From NCBI GenBank assembly GCA_013204155.1, contig JABMOK010000124.1:1-39442 (forward strand): a stretch of 39,442 nt of DNA, in the 5' to 3' direction. The notes beneath the pieces were generated by a model that searched no databases, was not told the origin of the DNA, and was given only the letters and a program-made list of their open reading frames with translations. Position 1 is the stretch's first letter, and each line of letters starts with the position of its first letter. The position numbers were made by a program, and so were the translations under genes. The DNA comes from Pseudohongiella sp. (GTDB lineage Bacteria; Pseudomonadota; Gammaproteobacteria; Pseudomonadales; Pseudohongiellaceae). Below are positions 26,048 through 37,247 of the stretch, piece after piece.

Positions 26048-28369
26048 TTAATCGCGAGGCGGTGGAGGTGCGATAACTTCCCGGGACCCATTGCTACTCA
26101 TTTCCGATACTACCCCAGCAACTTCCATTGTTTCAATCATTCTAGCCGCTCTATTGTAGCCGATGCGCAGCTTACGCTGAACAGCGGAGATAGAGGCTTT
26201 TCGCGTTTCACTGACAAAGCGAACCGCCTCATCATACAGTGCGTCCTCTTCTTCTCCACCCCCCATGGAAGTATTGTTAAAGCCCGACATCATGTCCAGA
26301 TTGTCGGAGCTTTGAGTAATACTCTCGATGTAGACCGGTGTACCGCGTTTCTTCCAATCGGCTACTACGCGGTGAACTTCTTCGTCACTGACAAATGCGC
26401 CATGTACCCGCGTCGGAACCCCGCCCCCGGGAGGAAGGAAAAGCATATCGCCGTGACCCAATAGCTGCTCGGCACCGCCCTCCCCCAGAATCGTTCGGGA
26501 ATCCACTTTCGATTGCACCATAAACGAAAGGCGTGTCGGTATATTCGCCTTGATTAAACCGGTGAGCACGTCAACCGAGGGCCTCTGTGTTGCCAGAATT
26601 AAATGAATGCCAGCGGCGCGGGCTTTTTGTGCAATCCGCGCAATAAGCTCTTCCACTTTTTTGCCGACTACCATCATCATGTCCGCCAGTTCGTCCACGA
26701 TAACAACAACTGTTGGCAATTCTTCCAGTTCCGCCGCGGATTGCTCTTCCTCCAGCAACATCGGATCGGTTTTCCAGAGGGGATCGAGAATCGGTTTGCC
26801 GATCTTTTTCGCGTCCCTGACTTGTTTGTTAAAGCCCGTCAGGTTGCGCACGCCCAGAGCGGACATCAGCTTGTAGCGTCGCTCCATCTCGGCGACGCAC
26901 CACCTCAAGCCATTGGCCGCGTCTTTCATATCGGTAATAACAGGAGTTAACAGATGCGGTATCCCATCATAAACCGACAGCTCGAGCATCTTCGGATCGA
27001 TCATGATCATCCGTACTTGCTCAGGTGTAGACTTATACAGCAGGCTCAAAATCATCGCGTTGATGCCGACCGATTTACCTGAACCTGTTGTGCCTGCGAC
27101 TAACAAGTGCGGCATCTTGGCGAGATCAACAATCACCGGTTTACCGACGATATCGTGCCCCAGGGCCATGCTGAGCGCAGAGCTGGCTCGATCAAATTCC
27201 GGCGATGACAGCACCTGACTCAACTGAATAATTTCCCGTTTCTCATTCGGTATTTCTATGCCGATGACGGTCTTACCGGGAATCACCTCGACCACGCGAA
27301 CCGAAATTACTGCCAATGAACGAGCAAGGTCTTTCGCCAGATTAGAAATACGGCTGACCTTGATCCCCGGCGCAGGCTGTACCTCAAAGCGTGTAATCAC
27401 AGGCCCTGGATTGACCGCCGTGACTTCGATTTCTATACCAAAGTCCTTAAGTTTCAATTCCAGTAACCTGGACATGGCTTCCAGGGATTCTTTGGAAAAT
27501 CCGGTGTCGTTACTTTCATGCCAGGCATCCAACAAACCAATAGCAGGGAGTTCCTTGACTGAGGAGGACACAAACAACGTTCCCTGCCGCTCTTTCTCAA
27601 CCCGGTTACTTTTAGCGGTCTGATTTGGGGCAGACATTTTTATTGTCGGTGGTATTCGTTTCTTTTCTTTTTCGATATGTATATCTAAAACTTTCTTGCG
27701 ACTCTCCAGACGCTCTCTGGTTGCATGTTCTTGTTTCCTCTTCTCTAGCCATTTGCGCGTTTTATAAAGCACCGCCGCACTGAAATTGAGGCTCAATTCC
27801 CCGAGTTTGTCGATCAACGCTAACCAGGAAATAGAGACGGTAATTGTCAGGCCGAACAGGAATAAAGCCAGCAACAGCAGAGTGCTGCCTAGTGTGGCCA
27901 ACGCAGGCGTACACAGATCAGCCACCAGTGATCCAATCACGCCTCCAGCCGATGGCAGTTCCTCGGTGATTTCGAAATGCAGCGTCGCAAGACCACAAGC
28001 GGAAATCACTAACATGATGAAACCGGCCGTTTTGAGAGCGAACAGTGGCCAGGAATACTCTGACTCTAGTTCTGCCTCTCGAAAAGAGGAGTAAACCTTG
28101 TATATGAGCAACACAGGAAACGCGTAAGCAAGATAGCCAAGCAGGTACCAGAAGATATCCGCCAGCCAGGCGCCATAGACACCCACGGCATTGCCAACCT
28201 TCTCGCCTGTGCCGGTGGTGGTAAATCCAGGATCGGCGGGTGAATAAGTAGCCAGGGCTATCAGCAGAAACAGCGCCAATAATGAATACACGATAAGCGT
28301 CCCCTCGCGCAGCAAGCGCTGCATGAGATTGCCAACTTCCGGATCGGGTTCTGGTTTGTTCATCGCCAT
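26048..28369 (-). CDS. ftsK: DNA translocase FtsK
   Basis: FtsK is the septal DNA pump that clears the chromosome dimer-resolution site and activates XerCD at dif. The N-terminus has four membrane helices within the first ~185 residues, followed by a short charged linker. The motor domain has Walker A ([18 protein letters not shown]) and Walker B ([12 protein letters not shown]). The C-terminal gamma winged helix, which reads KOPS, is present ([23 protein letters not shown]). Total length of about 770 is typical for short-linker FtsK. The frame is open to a TTG at 28387; ATGs at 28369 or 28363 are more likely starts, none with a clear ribosome-binding site. Confidence 0.95.
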   Translation of the reverse strand: MAMNKPEPDPEVGNLMQRLLREGTLIVYSLLALFLLIALATYSPADPGFTTTGTGEKVGNAVGVYGAWLADIFWYLLGYLAYAFPVLLIYKVYSSFREAELESEYSWPLFALKTAGFIMLVISACGLATLHFEITEELPSAGGVIGSLVADLCTPALATLGSTLLLLALFLFGLTITVSISWLALIDKLGELSLNFSAAVLYKTRKWLEKRKQEHATRERLESRKKVLDIHIEKEKKRIPPTIKMSAPNQTAKSNRVEKERQGTLFVSSSVKELPAIGLLDAWHESNDTGFSKESLEAMSRLLELKLKDFGIEIEVTAVNPGPVITRFEVQPAPGIKVSRISNLAKDLARSLAVISVRVVEVIPGKTVIGIEIPNEKREIIQLSQVLSSPEFDRASSALSMALGHDIVGKPVIVDLAKMPHLLVAGTTGSGKSVGINAMILSLLYKSTPEQVRMIMIDPKMLELSVYDGIPHLLTPVITDMKDAANGLRWCVAEMERRYKLMSALGVRNLTGFNKQVRDAKKIGKPILDPLWKTDPMLLEEEQSAAELEELPTVVVIVDELADMMMVVGKKVEELIARIAQKARAAGIHLILATQRPSVDVLTGLIKANIPTRLSFMVQSKVDSRTILGEGGAEQLLGHGDMLFLPPGGGVPTRVHGAFVSDEEVHRVVADWKKRGTPVYIESITQSSDNLDMMSGFNNTSMGGGEEEDALYDEAVRFVSETRKASISAVQRKLRIGYNRAARMIETMEVAGVVSEMSSNGSREVIAPPPPRD

Positions 28370-28564
28370 ATTTTTCAATTTATTCAAATACCTGCGTGTA
28401 GTCTAAAGGATCGCTTCGAAAATAGTTAGACGCAATTCATGGGCTATTGTTAAGTCACCTGCCGTGTTGTGGAGCCGTCAAACTCTTGTTAACACCGGGA
28501 TCGATTTTTCGACAGACAGAGAAAACCACTGAAAGTGGGAAGACCCTGATCAGTTTAACGGTTC

Positions 28565-28593
28565 TTGAGGCTTAAAATTGAGTAGAATATACG
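28565..28593 (+). promoter_or_regulatory. Predicted trxB promoter in the ftsK-trxB intergenic region
   Basis: TTGAGG (28565-28570) and TATACG (28588-28593) are separated by 17 bases, giving a leader of about 130 bases to trxB. The 340-bp divergent gap between ftsK and trxB holds no gene that I can support, and I saw no clear LexA box. Confidence 0.45.
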
Positions 28594-28693
28594 GCGGATA
28601 TCTTTAAGTCAGGCACATTGACACAACATTGAATGCAGGGATCACCGCGCTGGCTCCAAGCGACGGACTGTAACGCTGAATTCAGCTCTGTGA

Positions 28694-29677
<984 letters not shown>

Positions 29678-29723
29678 TGATCACAAAGATTGCCTGGGCG
29701 CAACGCAACTCGAAGACTTCATC

Positions 29724-30434
29724 ATGCCTATTCCCTGGCTTAATTTAGACGATTTCGAATTTCCTTCGATAGACCAGGCCTTGTCTGAGCCGGATGGATT
29801 GCTTGCGGCCGGCGGTGATCTGAAGGTCCAGCGCCTGCTGCAGGCTTATCAAAATGGCATTTTCCCCTGGTATGAGGACGGTCAACCGATTCTTTGGTGG
29901 TCACCTAACCCGCGGATGGTGTTACGCCCGGAAGACTTGAAGATTTCAAAAAGCCTGCACAAATTGCTGCGACGAAATCACTATACCCTGTCTATGGACC
30001 AGGATTTTGCGGCGGTTATCCAAGGCTGCGCCGAGGCACGAAGAGACGCTACGGGAACCTGGATCACCGATGAGATGCAAGCCGCTTATTGTGCGTTACA
30101 CGCCGCAGGCTTCGCCCACTCGGTTGAGGTTTGGTCGCAACAGGAATTGGTGGGAGGCTTATACGGAGTCGCTCTCGGTGAGGTTTTTTTTGGTGAGTCC
30201 ATGTTCAGCCGGGAGGCCAATACTTCCAAGCTGGCACTGGTAAGCCTTGTAAAACAATTACAACAATGGAAATATAAACTAATTGATTGTCAGGTCAGTA
30301 GTGCGCATTTGCTTTCATTAGGCGCAAAGGAGATAAGCCGGGAGCAATTCAGCAAAAAGTTGTTGAAGCTACGGACTGAACCCGGAAAAATTGGTCCGTG
30401 GCAGTTAGAATTGGCGGACCAGATAAAGGATTAG
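29724..30434 (+). CDS. aat: Leucyl/phenylalanyl-tRNA-protein transferase Aat
   Basis: This 236-residue enzyme transfers Leu or Phe from tRNA to proteins with N-terminal Lys or Arg, creating N-degrons for ClpS-ClpAP. Family motifs are ALSEPDGLLAAGGDL, QNGIFPWYEDGQPILWWSPNPRMVL and GGLYGVALGEVFFGESMFS. The frame extends upstream into trxB, but the ATG at 29724 (MPIPWLNLDDFEFP) gives the normal length and family start. The stop codon is followed at once by bpt, and clpA/clpS lie close by, so the whole degron pathway is clustered here. Confidence 0.95.
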   Translation: MPIPWLNLDDFEFPSIDQALSEPDGLLAAGGDLKVQRLLQAYQNGIFPWYEDGQPILWWSPNPRMVLRPEDLKISKSLHKLLRRNHYTLSMDQDFAAVIQGCAEARRDATGTWITDEMQAAYCALHAAGFAHSVEVWSQQELVGGLYGVALGEVFFGESMFSREANTSKLALVSLVKQLQQWKYKLIDCQVSSAHLLSLGAKEISREQFSKKLLKLRTEPGKIGPWQLELADQIKD

Positions 30435-30446
30435 TTGAGCACCGAA

Positions 30447-31166
30447 ATGAATTCCAAATCAAAAATAAACGACTCGATCAGGTTATTTCGTACCGCCCCC
30501 CACGCTTGCAGCTATATTGAGCAACAGCGGGCAGCGACAGTTTTTGTCGACCCCGAACTAACTATTGATAAACCACTTAATAGCAAACTAAGCAACTTTG
30601 GCTATCGTCGAAGTGGTGCACACCTGTATCGACCGGACTGCGATGATTGTAAAGCCTGTATTGCCTGCCGCTTGTCGGTCAATCATTTTCATATAGCGGG
30701 CCGCTACAAAAGGATCTGGAATCGCAATCAGGATTTAGAGGTCCAGGAGACAAGCCAGCTCGAGGGTAACGAGGCCTTCGCCTTGTATAGGCGTTACATC
30801 AATACCCGACACAGCGATGGTGACATGTATCCGGCAACCATAGAACAATACGATGCCTTTATCCGCACAAAAGTAGCCTCTACCCGGTTTTATAAATTCT
30901 ATCTGGAAGGCCAACTGGTAGCGGTTAGCGTTACCGATGTGCTGGAGCAAGGCTTGTCAGCGGTGTATACATTCTTCGACCCCGATCTGCCCAAAAGATC
31001 ACTGGGGAATTACATAATCCTCTGGCAGATGGAGAAACTCAAACAACTGCAGCTTCAGTACTTGTTTCTCGGTTACTGGATAAAAGATAGTCCCAAAATG
31101 CAATACAAGAGTACTTTCCGACCGATAGAGATGCTGGTAGACGGCAAGTGGCTGCTTGTTAAGTAG
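30447..31166 (+). CDS. bpt: Aspartate/glutamate leucyltransferase Bpt (bacterial Ate family)
   Basis: This 239-residue protein belongs to the arginyltransferase family. The bacterial Bpt type adds Leu to N-terminal Asp or Glu so that ClpS can recognise them. Seen: the Cys-rich motif RPDCDDCKACIACR, needed for activity in relatives, the N-terminal CSYIEQQRAATVFVDP, and the C-terminal GNYIILWQMEKLKQLQLQYLFLGYWIKDSPKMQYKS. The start could be TTG at 30435, directly at the aat stop, or the ATG at 30447; I chose the ATG. Adjacent to aat and probably cotranscribed. Confidence 0.94.
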   Translation: MNSKSKINDSIRLFRTAPHACSYIEQQRAATVFVDPELTIDKPLNSKLSNFGYRRSGAHLYRPDCDDCKACIACRLSVNHFHIAGRYKRIWNRNQDLEVQETSQLEGNEAFALYRRYINTRHSDGDMYPATIEQYDAFIRTKVASTRFYKFYLEGQLVAVSVTDVLEQGLSAVYTFFDPDLPKRSLGNYIILWQMEKLKQLQLQYLFLGYWIKDSPKMQYKSTFRPIEMLVDGKWLLVK

Positions 31167-31227
31167 TGGGTGTCGCCAGTTTACTGCTTTGCTTATCTTG
31201 AGAAAATCCGGCACAATGCCGCCGCTG

Positions 31228-31254
31228 TGGGCTATTGGTCGCTAAAATAGCCCA
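31228..31254 (+). terminator. 8-bp hairpin between bpt and infA
   Basis: TGGGCTAT (31228-31235) and ATAGCCCA (31247-31254) pair around an 11-base loop. It is followed by TTAAG rather than a T-run, so it is at best a weak terminator or a leader structure for infA. Confidence 0.35.
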
Positions 31255-31297
31255 TTAAGCCGCACAGCACATTAGTGTCATATATTGAGGATTGCCG

Positions 31298-31516
31298 ATG
31301 GCAAAAGAAGATCAAATTGAAATGGAGGGTGAGGTAGTCGACACTCTTCCTAATACTATGTTCAGAGTTAAACTTGAGAATGGACATATTGTTACAGCGC
31401 ACATCTCAGGCAAGATGCGAAAGAACTACATCCGTATTCTTACTGGCGATCAGGTGCGAGTTGAGCTCACTCCCTATGATCTGAGCAAAGGCCGAATCAC
31501 CTATCGCGCCAGATAA
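31298..31516 (+). CDS. infA: Translation initiation factor IF-1
   Basis: This 72-residue S1/OB-fold protein is nearly identical in pattern to bacterial IF-1: [60 protein letters not shown] and a final TYRAR. It occupies the ribosomal A site during initiation. The frame starts six bases earlier, but the ATG at 31298 gives the universal MAKED start. It lies between bpt and the convergent clpA. Confidence 0.97.
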   Translation: MAKEDQIEMEGEVVDTLPNTMFRVKLENGHIVTAHISGKMRKNYIRILTGDQVRVELTPYDLSKGRITYRAR

Positions 31517-31585
31517 TTAACCCTGGTTTGTTTTGCCTACCCTGCCCGTCTCTATTGCTCTGTGTCGAAGCGGCCACGTCGACAA

Positions 31586-33883
31586 TTAACTCTTGGCGGG
31601 GATTAACTCCTTTTTCTTCTCTTGCGGTTTTCTGCCTTTAACTTGCAGAGTAATGTCATCATTTTCGCAAGAAACCTGTACTTCACCCCCATTATTCGCC
31701 AATTTCCCGAATAAGATATCTTCCGCAAGCGCCTTCTTCAGCTTTTCCTGTATTAGCCTTGCCATGGGTCTAGCGCCCATGGATTCGCTGTATCCGTGTT
31801 TTACGAACCAATCCACAGCACTATCATCAAGCTGCAATTGCACCTTCTTGTCATCTAACTGAACTTGCAGATCGACCAAAAATTTATCAACCACAGTGCG
31901 TATAGTTTCAATCGTGAGCGCACCAAACTGAATGATCCCATCGAGACGGTTTCTAAATTCAGGGGTAAACGCCTTTTTGATGATTCCCATGCCATCGGCG
32001 GTATGATCCTGCTCGGTAAAACCTATTGAAGCGCGCGCCATCTCCTGGGCTCCGGCATTAGTTGTCATGATCAGAATAACGTTGCGAAAGTCAGCCCGAC
32101 GGCCGTTATTGTCAGTTAAGCTACCGTGATCCATAACTTGTAATAACAGGTTAAACACATCCGGATGTGCTTTTTCGATTTCGTCGAGTAGCAATACGCA
32201 ATGGGGATTTTTGCTTACCGCTTCTGTCAACAAGCCGCCCTGATCGAAACCCACGTAACCTGGAGGGGCACCAATCAGGCGAGACACGGTATGCCTTTCC
32301 ATATACTCGGACATATCAAAGCGAAGCAGTTCAATTCCCAAAATCTTGGCAAGTTGGCGACTGACTTCAGTCTTACCAACACCTGTAGGCCCGGAGAACA
32401 GGAATGAACCGATAGGCTTTTCGTCATCATTCAGCCCGGCTCGGGATAGTTTTATCGCCGTAGCCAGAGAATCGATCGCCTTATCCTGCCCAAACACCAC
32501 CATCTTCAGATTTGAATCCAGGCTCTTAAGGGACTCTATATCGGAACTGGATACGTGCTTGGGAGGTATCCTGGCAATCGCCGCGACAATTTTCTCCACA
32601 TCGGTGACCTGAATCAGTTTCTTGCGCTTGCCGATCGGCTGCAGGCGCTGATAGGCACCCGCTTCGTCAATTACGTCGATGGCCTTATCGGGCATGTAAC
32701 GGTCATTGATATAGCGGCCAGCCAGCTCAGAGGCCGCTTTGAGCGACTTATCGCTATAACGCAGGTTGTGATGTGCTTCAAACCGTGATTTTAGGCCTTT
32801 TAATATCTTATAGGTGGTATCAACATCGGGCTCATCCACATCGATTTTCTGAAAACGACGTGAAAGTGCACGATCTTTCTCAAAAATGCCGCGATATTCC
32901 TGATACGTCGTCGATCCTATGCAACGCATTTTTCCGGAGGTCAATACTGGCTTAAGCAAATTGGAAGCATCCATTACGCCCCCTGACGCGGCACCCGCGC
33001 CAATAATGGTATGAATCTCGTCAATAAAGAGCACCGCATTCGGGTTTTTCATTAGTTCGGAGAGCAATGCCTTGAAACGCTTCTCAAAATCGCCGCGGTA
33101 CTTGGTGCCGGCTAATAAGGCCCCTAAATCAAGCGAATAGATAACGCTCCCGGCGAGAATGTCAGGCACGTCACCTTCTACGATTAACTTTGCCAGACCC
33201 TCGGCGACGGCGGTCTTACCTACGCCAGATTCGCCTACTAAAAGCGGGTTGTTTTTACTGCGCCGCGAGAGCACCTGTATGACGCGCGTTATTTCTTCCT
33301 CTCGACCAATAAGCGGGTCAATTCTGCCCTGCTCTGCTTCGATATTTAAATTGGTGGCAAAGCTGTCCAGCGGGTTATTCGACGTGTCCTGGGCACTCTC
33401 CTCTTCTCGTTGCTCGGGCGCCGCATCACCACTCTCGTCACGACCTGGAATTTTCGAGATGCCATGGGTAATGAAGTTAACCACGTCTATGCGCGCAATA
33501 TTCTGCTGCTGCAGGAAGTACACTGCCTGGCTTTCCTGTTCACTAAAAATAGCGACCAGCACATTTGCGCCGCTTACTTCTCTCTTGCCTGATGATTGCA
33601 CATGGAATACGGCGCGTTGTAAAACCCGCTGAAAACCCAGCGTCGGCTGTGTTTCACGGCTTGTTTCTGAGTCGGGAATTAACGGGGTGGTGGCATTAAC
33701 AAAATCCAGCAATTCAACGCGCAGGCGAGGTAAATCGCAATCGCAAGCCGTCAGCACGCTATAGGCAACTTCGTTATCCAGAAGTGCCAACAGTAAATGT
33801 TCTACCGTCATGAACTCATGACGCTTATTGCGCGCACCTTTGAATGCATCGCTGAGTGTTTGTTCGAGATCCTTGCTTAACAT
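31586..33883 (-). CDS. clpA: ATP-dependent Clp protease ATP-binding subunit ClpA
   Basis: This 765-residue AAA+ unfoldase feeds substrates to ClpP. It has the N-domain (two Clp repeats, residues 1-145, the ClpS docking site), first AAA module with Walker [17 protein letters not shown] (about 220) and Walker [10 protein letters not shown], and second AAA module with Walker [15 protein letters not shown] (about 500) and Walker [19 protein letters not shown]-terminal D2 small domain contains [15 protein letters not shown]. Length matches E. coli ClpA (758). There is no ClpB-type middle domain. It lies downstream of clpS, separated by a 20-bp tandem-repeat array. Confidence 0.97.
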   Translation of the reverse strand: MLSKDLEQTLSDAFKGARNKRHEFMTVEHLLLALLDNEVAYSVLTACDCDLPRLRVELLDFVNATTPLIPDSETSRETQPTLGFQRVLQRAVFHVQSSGKREVSGANVLVAIFSEQESQAVYFLQQQNIARIDVVNFITHGISKIPGRDESGDAAPEQREEESAQDTSNNPLDSFATNLNIEAEQGRIDPLIGREEEITRVIQVLSRRSKNNPLLVGESGVGKTAVAEGLAKLIVEGDVPDILAGSVIYSLDLGALLAGTKYRGDFEKRFKALLSELMKNPNAVLFIDEIHTIIGAGAASGGVMDASNLLKPVLTSGKMRCIGSTTYQEYRGIFEKDRALSRRFQKIDVDEPDVDTTYKILKGLKSRFEAHHNLRYSDKSLKAASELAGRYINDRYMPDKAIDVIDEAGAYQRLQPIGKRKKLIQVTDVEKIVAAIARIPPKHVSSSDIESLKSLDSNLKMVVFGQDKAIDSLATAIKLSRAGLNDDEKPIGSFLFSGPTGVGKTEVSRQLAKILGIELLRFDMSEYMERHTVSRLIGAPPGYVGFDQGGLLTEAVSKNPHCVLLLDEIEKAHPDVFNLLLQVMDHGSLTDNNGRRADFRNVILIMTTNAGAQEMARASIGFTEQDHTADGMGIIKKAFTPEFRNRLDGIIQFGALTIETIRTVVDKFLVDLQVQLDDKKVQLQLDDSAVDWFVKHGYSESMGARPMARLIQEKLKKALAEDILFGKLANNGGEVQVSCENDDITLQVKGRKPQEKKKELIPAKS

Positions 33884-33954
33884 AAGTGACCTATTGCTTG
33901 ATCAAAACGGCTGATCGGATTCACACTGGGTTATCGATCTATTTGACTCTCTGT

Positions 33955-34074
33955 ACCTGTCCACCTTTCTATTTACCTGTCCACCTATCTATTTACCTGT
34001 CCACCTATCTATTTACCGGTCCACCTTTCTATTTACCGGTCCACCTTTCTATTTACCGGTCCACTTCTATAGAA
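33955..34074. repeat. Tandem array of 20-bp repeats between clpS and clpA
   Basis: Six head-to-tail units follow each other. Units 1-3 read ACCTGTCCACCTTTCTATTT or the same with ATCTATTT. Units 4-5 read ACCGGTCCACCTTTCTATTT. The sixth, degenerate unit overlaps the clpS 3' end. The clpS stop codon (34053-34055) lies at the junction of units 5 and 6, so the last ClpS codons come from repeat sequence. There are no spacers, so this is not CRISPR. Probable slippage-type minisatellite; it may vary in copy number between strains. Confidence 0.9.
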
Positions 34075-34442
34075 CATAGCAGAGGTTGTTCACATTCCCG
34101 AGAATAATCGTTTACCTGCGCGGCTTTGGTTTCAGCTCCATCTTTGCTAAAGACGCCGCAAACTCCCTTTCCTTCCGTATGCACCTTCAGCATTACCTGA
34201 GTCGCTTTCTCTATATTCAGGTTGAAGAATGAGCGTAACACATCAACCACAAAGTCCATTGGGGTATAGTCGTCGTTTATCAAAACCACTTTGTACAGCG
34301 GCGGCTGTTGTAACTTGGGTTTGTCCGTTATCGCCGCAACACCGGAGTCTTGATCAATTCGCTCGTCATCGCCCGAATTCCGCGGAATCAGTGGCCCTTT
34401 TGTCATACTCAGGGTCGGTATTTGTTGGTAAATCTTACTCAT
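34053..34442 (-). CDS. clpS: ClpS, N-degron adaptor of ClpAP
   Basis: This 129-residue adaptor binds proteins with bulky N-terminal residues (Leu, Phe, Tyr, Trp) and delivers them to ClpA. The core is typical: [24 protein letters not shown] with the binding-pocket Asn-Asp-Asp, and [41 protein letters not shown]. The N-terminal extension before the core is longer than in E. coli (106 residues); a Met at residue 13 is an alternative start. The final residues (EVDR and stop) are encoded by the tandem-repeat array. It is cotranscribed with clpA in this orientation and divergent from cspD. Confidence 0.94.
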   Translation of the reverse strand: MSKIYQQIPTLSMTKGPLIPRNSGDDERIDQDSGVAAITDKPKLQQPPLYKVVLINDDYTPMDFVVDVLRSFFNLNIEKATQVMLKVHTEGKGVCGVFSKDGAETKAAQVNDYSRECEQPLLCSIEVDR

Positions 34443-34642
34443 AGTAGCTTATTCACGAATTTTGATTATTGGACTACACGGATATTTTGCGTCAGATTCC
34501 GCCTCAGTAAAAGACTTTTCTGCCCCATCAAGCGACACGGCGGATTAAAGATTTCGCGATATTATAGCGTTTATTAGGGCTCATTCCTCGAATTTCAAGT
34601 CCAGTTACAAACCTGAATGCAGCCGCTATCGGCAGGATGGTT

Positions 34643-34671
34643 TTGACTTTGCAGTTTCGATGGTGTATAGA
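34643..34671 (+). promoter_or_regulatory. Predicted cspD promoter
   Basis: TTGACT (34643-34648) and TATAGA (34666-34671) with a 17-base spacer form a good sigma-70 promoter. The transcript would have a leader of about 60 A-rich bases ending in CGGAG before the ATG at 34738. Confidence 0.65.
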
Positions 34672-34737
34672 ATTTGAGGTAGTAACAATACTTGATTGAA
34701 AAACAACAAAAAATAATAAGAAGTACGGAGTTCCCTC

Positions 34738-35046
34738 ATGAGTACCGGGCAAGTTAAATGGTTTAATAATGCAAAAGGTTTCGGTTTTATATTACCTGAT
34801 GACGGCGGCGATGATTTATTCGCCCACTATTCTGCTATCGGAATGGAAGGGTATAAAACCTTAAAGGCTGGCCAAATGGTCTCCTTCGATACAATCGAGG
34901 GCCCTAAAGGCTTGCATGCAGCCAATATCCAGGCAGCCTCAGACGCTTCTGCGGTCGCCGCCGCACCAATAGACGAGGAGCAAAACTCGGAACCGGCCAG
35001 TCCGGAAGCTGAGCTGGAATCCGAACCCCAGTCCAAAATAGCCTAG
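34738..35046 (+). CDS. cspD: CspD-type cold-shock domain protein with acidic tail
   Basis: This 102-residue protein has one cold-shock domain (residues 1-68) with the RNA-binding motifs [12 protein letters not shown] (RNP1) and DLFAHYSAI (RNP2-like). A low-complexity Ala/Glu/Pro/Ser tail follows ([12 protein letters not shown]). The position next to clpS-clpA is the one occupied by cspD in E. coli and pseudomonads, where CspD is a stationary-phase inhibitor of DNA replication. The acidic tail is longer than in E. coli CspD (74 residues). Confidence 0.88.
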   Translation: MSTGQVKWFNNAKGFGFILPDDGGDDLFAHYSAIGMEGYKTLKAGQMVSFDTIEGPKGLHAANIQAASDASAVAAAPIDEEQNSEPASPEAELESEPQSKIA

Positions 35047-35163
35047 CACTAATAGTTAGTCAGGACTGTTTCGCTGATCATTGGCTATTAGCGAAGTGTG
35101 CTCGCGGGCAATAATTTCCGTGAGAATTGCTCTCGCCTCCCGCTTTAATCGGTAGTAGACCCC

Positions 35164-35703
35164 ATGCCGCAAGTCTTATTGTTCAACAAACCTTTCGGTG
35201 TGCTGTCTCAGTTTACGGCTCAGCCTGAGCAAAAAACCCTCGCGGAATTTATTCAGCACAAAGGCTTTTACGCCGCCGGGAGGCTAGACAAGGATTCGGA
35301 AGGCTTGTTATTACTTACCGATGACGGGAAGTTACAACAGACCCTGTCCAATCCGAAATTCGGCAAGTCCAAAACCTATCTGGTGCAGGTAGAGGGCGCG
35401 ATCGATGAACCCGCCATCGAGCAACTCCGCCATGGCATACAGTTGAAAGATGGCTTAAGCAAACCTGCTGAAGCCAAAATTATTGAAGATCCCGATCTGT
35501 GGTTGCGAGATCCACCCATTCGCGCGCGCCAACATATTCCCACCAGCTGGATTGAACTGACAATATCCGAGGGTCGTAACAGACAAGTACGACGGATGAC
35601 GGCGGCGCTTGGATACCCTACGCTGCGTCTGATAAGAACCCGAATCGCCGATTGGGAGCTGAGAGATTTACAGCCCGGCGAATGCGCCCTGGTTTCGCTG
35701 TAG
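35164..35703 (+). CDS. rluE: 23S rRNA pseudouridine synthase, RluE type
   Basis: This 179-residue RsuA-family pseudouridine synthase lacks an S4 domain. RluE modifies U2457 of 23S rRNA in E. coli. The catalytic motif AAGRLDKDSEGLLLLTDDG contains the essential Asp, and GRNRQVRRMTAALGYPTLRLIRTRI is the conserved C-terminal motif. The start at 35164 gives MPQVLLFNKPFGVLSQF, the typical N-terminus. The stop codon TAG is the first three bases of a 13-bp tandem-repeat array. Confidence 0.92.
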   Translation: MPQVLLFNKPFGVLSQFTAQPEQKTLAEFIQHKGFYAAGRLDKDSEGLLLLTDDGKLQQTLSNPKFGKSKTYLVQVEGAIDEPAIEQLRHGIQLKDGLSKPAEAKIIEDPDLWLRDPPIRARQHIPTSWIELTISEGRNRQVRRMTAALGYPTLRLIRTRIADWELRDLQPGECALVSL

Positions 35704-35791
35704 TTAAAATCGGTAGTTAAAATCGGTAGTTAAAATCGTAAGTTAAAATCGGTAGTTGAAATCGGTAGTTGAAATCGGTAGTTGAAATCGA
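35701..35791. repeat. Seven tandem 13-bp repeats starting at the rluE stop codon
   Basis: Seven units of TAGTTAAAATCGG run head to tail, with slight changes (one ends CGT, one begins AAG, the last three carry TTGAAA). The first TAG is the stop codon of rluE. The period of 13 bp is not a multiple of three, and the array lies between rluE and the convergent moaE. Origin by replication slippage is likely; a regulatory function is unknown. Confidence 0.92.
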
Positions 35792-35850
35792 AGTTGCCAC
35801 TCTGCTTGCAATTCCGCATCTAACTGCAATTCCAAGTGTCTGGCCGGTGG

Positions 35851-36339
35851 CTAATTCTGCCAGCGATCGAGGGCATCGGTATCCGATTGCTTGCTCTCAA
35901 TCCAGACGCTGCCAGATTCAGAACTCTGTTTTTTCCAAAACGGCGCATTGCTTTTCAAATAGTCCATCATAAACTGCGCCGATTCAAAGGCATCTTGTCG
36001 GTGAGCGCTAGCCGTACCGACGAATACAATCTGATCCTTGGCTGACAACTGGCCGACACGGTGAATGATGCGAGTGGCCAATAGCGGCCATGTGCGCGCT
36101 GCTTGATCGCTAATTTGTTGCAGACTTTTTTCCGTCATCCCCGGGTAGTGCTCCAAATACAAGGTGCTTATTTTTCCTTCCCTGTTTTCCTTCAACTGCC
36201 CAGTCGCCTCGCTACCTGAATCATATATCTCCCGCACCAGGCCGGTAAAAGTAACGATAGCGCCAGCATCGCCAGCCCGCTCTCTCAGCTTTTTATATTC
36301 CTCGTCGAGACTAAAATCTGCTGTTTGAATGCTAATCAC
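35851..36339 (-). CDS. moaE: Molybdopterin synthase catalytic subunit MoaE
   Basis: This 162-residue large subunit of molybdopterin synthase converts cyclic pyranopterin monophosphate to molybdopterin with sulfur from MoaD. Seen: DAGAIVTFTGLVRE, LYLEHYPGMTEKSL, IIHRVGQLSAKDQIVFVGTASAHRQDAFESAQFMMDYLKSNAPFWKKQ with the conserved catalytic Lys region. The start is GTG (36339). It lies six bases after moaD and is the last gene of moaCDE. Confidence 0.95.
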   Translation of the reverse strand: MISIQTADFSLDEEYKKLRERAGDAGAIVTFTGLVREIYDSGSEATGQLKENREGKISTLYLEHYPGMTEKSLQQISDQAARTWPLLATRIIHRVGQLSAKDQIVFVGTASAHRQDAFESAQFMMDYLKSNAPFWKKQSSESGSVWIESKQSDTDALDRWQN

Positions 36340-36345
36340 GCGCTG

Positions 36346-36600
36346 TTAACCACCGGTCATGGGAGGGAAAAATGCCACTTCATCATTAGCAGATAAAAGG
36401 CAATTTTTATCTGCAACGGTCTGATTTACGGCGACAAGGATTTTGTCTTTGCCGTTGAAAACGGCCTTAAAGTGAGGATTGAGCTGCAACAAATGTGCTA
36501 TGAGTTGATCGACGGTAGCAACCGAAGCTGGCAATTCCAGTTGCTCCTCGCTCCTGTTGAGCGCCTCTCTTATGCTGGCAAAATACTGAATGTTTAACAT
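36346..36600 (-). CDS. moaD: Molybdopterin synthase sulfur carrier subunit MoaD
   Basis: This 84-residue ubiquitin-like protein ends in the required Gly-Gly (FFPPMTGG), which is adenylylated by MoeB and thiocarboxylated before sulfur transfer. The N-terminus MLNIQYFASIREALN and NQTVADKNCLLSANDEVAFFPP are typical. It lies between moaC (5-base gap) and moaE (6-base gap). Confidence 0.95.
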   Translation of the reverse strand: MLNIQYFASIREALNRSEEQLELPASVATVDQLIAHLLQLNPHFKAVFNGKDKILVAVNQTVADKNCLLSANDEVAFFPPMTGG

Positions 36601-36605
36601 GCCGA

Positions 36606-37091
36606 TTAAACCGCCATTGATCGTTTATAGTGGCCACTTTTCCCACCCTGCTTTTCTTGCAGACTTATGCCTTCTATGACCATGTCTTTATCAACCGCCT
36701 TGCACATGTCGTAAATGGTTAGCGCCGCGACTGAAACTGCCGTTAAGGCTTCCATCTCGACGCCTGTTGGGCCGTTGACCTTACATCTTGAAGTGATAAT
36801 AACCTGACTGTTGTCGCTGTCCAATTCCAAATCCACATCGACAGAGCTCAACATCAAGGGATGACAGAGGGGAATCAGTTGTGAGCAGCTCTTTGCCGCT
36901 TGAATCCCGGCTATTCGAGCGATGGCCAGTACATCCCCTTTTTTGTGACCCCCGGCGGCAATGAGCGCAAGAGTCTCAGCCGCCATGCGCACCCTGCCGC
37001 TGGCCAGCGCAATACGCTGAGTCGATTGCTTGTCACCGACATCAACCATTTTTGCATTGCCTTTACTGTCTAGATGGGTCAGTTTGCTCAT
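36606..37091 (-). CDS. moaC: Cyclic pyranopterin monophosphate synthase MoaC
   Basis: This 161-residue enzyme carries out the second half of the first step of molybdenum cofactor synthesis, forming cPMP from the MoaA product. Family motifs are [60 protein letters not shown] and [27 protein letters not shown]. The frame is open to 37127, but the Met at 37091 gives [18 protein letters not shown] and exactly the E. coli length. First gene of moaCDE; moaA and moaB are not in this window. Confidence 0.96.
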   Translation of the reverse strand: MSKLTHLDSKGNAKMVDVGDKQSTQRIALASGRVRMAAETLALIAAGGHKKGDVLAIARIAGIQAAKSCSQLIPLCHPLMLSSVDVDLELDSDNSQVIITSRCKVNGPTGVEMEALTAVSVAALTIYDMCKAVDKDMVIEGISLQEKQGGKSGHYKRSMAV

Positions 37092-37247
37092 AATTTCAAA
37101 ACCTGTGATTAATGCCGCATTATCCACGTTTCCGGCCGTGAGCTAAAGCTTAAAGCTGGAGTAATAATTCAGTTTGCTAGCGTAGTACATTGATCGCACA
37201 GGGAATTAGAAGCTACCATTAGCCTACAAACACGGAATTAAATAGAA

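Noticed and set aside
33886-34107. Plus-strand ORF with repeating Pro-Val-His-Leu-Ser-Ile-Tyr type peptide
   Set aside because: It is simply the translation of the 20-bp tandem repeats between clpS and clpA. It has no independent coding signal and overlaps clpS on the other strand.
33955-35791. Possible CRISPR arrays at the two tandem-repeat tracts
   Set aside because: Units are head-to-tail without unique spacers, and no cas genes are present.
37092-37247. Moco riboswitch upstream of moaC
   Set aside because: I saw no matching multi-stem structure or conserved core in the 156-bp gap.
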